Source of the DNA: Chloroflexota bacterium
GTDB taxonomy: Bacteria; Chloroflexota; Anaerolineae; Anaerolineales; UBA11858
Length of the DNA: 6,998 bases
Assembly (NCBI GenBank): GCA_003513015.1
Contig: DOTA01000430.1
Location: 410 to 7,407, forward strand
Reading direction: 5' to 3'
Below are positions 6,603-6,998 of this stretch, piece by piece; position 1 is the stretch's first letter, and each line of letters starts with the position of its first letter. Below the pieces are notes generated by a model. The model saw only the letters and a program-made list of their open reading frames with translations. It was not told the origin of the DNA and did not search any database. A program made the position numbers and the translations under genes.

Positions 6603-6998
6603 ATGTTCAAAAAGATCGTCAAATTGCTCATTAAATTTGCTTTGTTGGCAGCCTCGCTGGGGTTGTTGCTGACTTTGCTGCCGCGCCTGATCACGGCGCT
6701 GTACGCCAGCACCCGCATCGAAACGCTGGAGGAAGTACCACCTAGCCCGGTTGCTATCGTCTTTGGGGCCGGTCTCACCCGGGATGGCCGCGCTACCCGC
6801 GTGCTGCGCGACCGGGTGGAAACCGCCGCCCAACTCTATTTTGCGGGCAAAGTGGGAAAATTGCTGATGAGCGGCGATAATCGCTTTGAATATCACAACG
6901 AACCTGAATCCATGCGCCAGTACGCCATCAAGTTAGGCGTGCCCGATGAAGCGATTGTGCTCGACTATGCCGGGCGGCGCACATACGATACCTGTTAC
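6603..6998 (+). CDS. sanA: SanA/YdcF-like DUF218 membrane-anchored protein, N-terminal part (runs off window)
   Basis: The first 132 residues are present and the frame is open to the last base. Residues 1-6 are basic (MFKKIVK) and ~8-30 form one hydrophobic segment, so the protein is probably a type II membrane-anchored protein with the DUF218 domain outside the cytoplasm. Visible domain motifs: [20 protein letters not shown] (50-69), [19 protein letters not shown] (86-104) and [14 protein letters not shown] (119-132). The SGDN, NEP and DYAG-RT blocks are typical of SanA, linked in E. coli to envelope barrier function and vancomycin exclusion at high temperature; the molecular activity is not established. 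The rest of the domain (expected total ~200-240 residues) lies beyond the window. It is transcribed divergently from folC across 87 bp. An ATG at 6595 is out of frame. Confidence 0.88.
   Translation, partial: MFKKIVKLLIKFALLAASLGLLLTLLPRLITALYASTRIETLEEVPPSPVAIVFGAGLTRDGRATRVLRDRVETAAQLYFAGKVGKLLMSGDNRFEYHNEPESMRQYAIKLGVPDEAIVLDYAGRRTYDTCY

Noticed and set aside
6516..6896. In-frame N-terminal extension of folC up to 6896 on the minus strand
   Set aside because: The extra 127 residues are Gln/Arg-rich with no folate synthase similarity, lie antisense to the well-supported SanA-like gene, and include the folC promoter. The start at 6515 matches the usual FolC N-terminus.
1..6998. A defence island, phage, mobile element or CRISPR locus
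   Set aside because: No transposase, integrase, phage structural gene, repeat array or toxin-antitoxin pair is visible. The identifiable neighbours are housekeeping genes (lon, folC) and an envelope gene.

Overview
The window is ordinary-looking bacterial chromosome with five complete or near-complete genes and one partial gene at each edge. GC content looks to be in the mid-50s by eye, and the DNA is densely coded. The gene families, the mixture of Shine-Dalgarno and leaderless-looking starts, and a short palindromic repeat I recall from such genomes suggest an anaerobic Chloroflexota lineage (Anaerolineae-like). That placement is a guess from recalled family flavour, not a result of any search. 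There are no tRNAs, rRNAs, CRISPR arrays, transposases or phage genes.

Left end, plus strand (1-980): the C-terminal quarter of a PLP-dependent D-cysteine desulfhydrase / ACC-deaminase family enzyme is translationally coupled (TAATG) to a six-helix membrane protein of unknown function, possibly DUF998-like. This pair converges on the next gene block across a 79 bp gap (981-1059) that holds one imperfect long-range inverted repeat and no convincing terminator.

Centre, minus strand (4979 down to 1060): a full-length LonA ATP-dependent protease is followed 29 bp later by an AlbA_2/Schlafen-fold + GHKL ATPase-like + winged-helix protein of the COG2865 type, often mislabelled 'RecG-related helicase'. 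The two could be cotranscribed, but the downstream gene also has its own -10-like box right at its start codon.

Right end: folC (minus, 6515-5172; dihydrofolate/folylpolyglutamate synthase) and a SanA/YdcF-like DUF218 membrane protein (plus, from 6603, running off the window) are divergent from an 87 bp shared promoter region. The 192 bp spacer between folC and lon is non-coding and rich in hairpins. It contains a REP-like palindrome, two other stem-loops, the likely lon promoter, and a plus-strand terminator-like hairpin with a long T-tract overlapping that promoter.

The most interesting window-level signal is start-site architecture. Three of the five visible start codons (folC, sanA-like, AlbA_2 gene) lack a Shine-Dalgarno sequence and have a TAnAAT-type -10 box exactly 6-7 nt upstream of the ATG, as expected for leaderless mRNAs. 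lon and the coupled membrane gene have Shine-Dalgarno-like sequences. I did not find a clearly novel multi-gene system. The best candidate for follow-up is the AlbA_2-GHKL-wHTH protein behind lon, whose AlbA_2 domain appears to lack the usual acidic/EFK signature.
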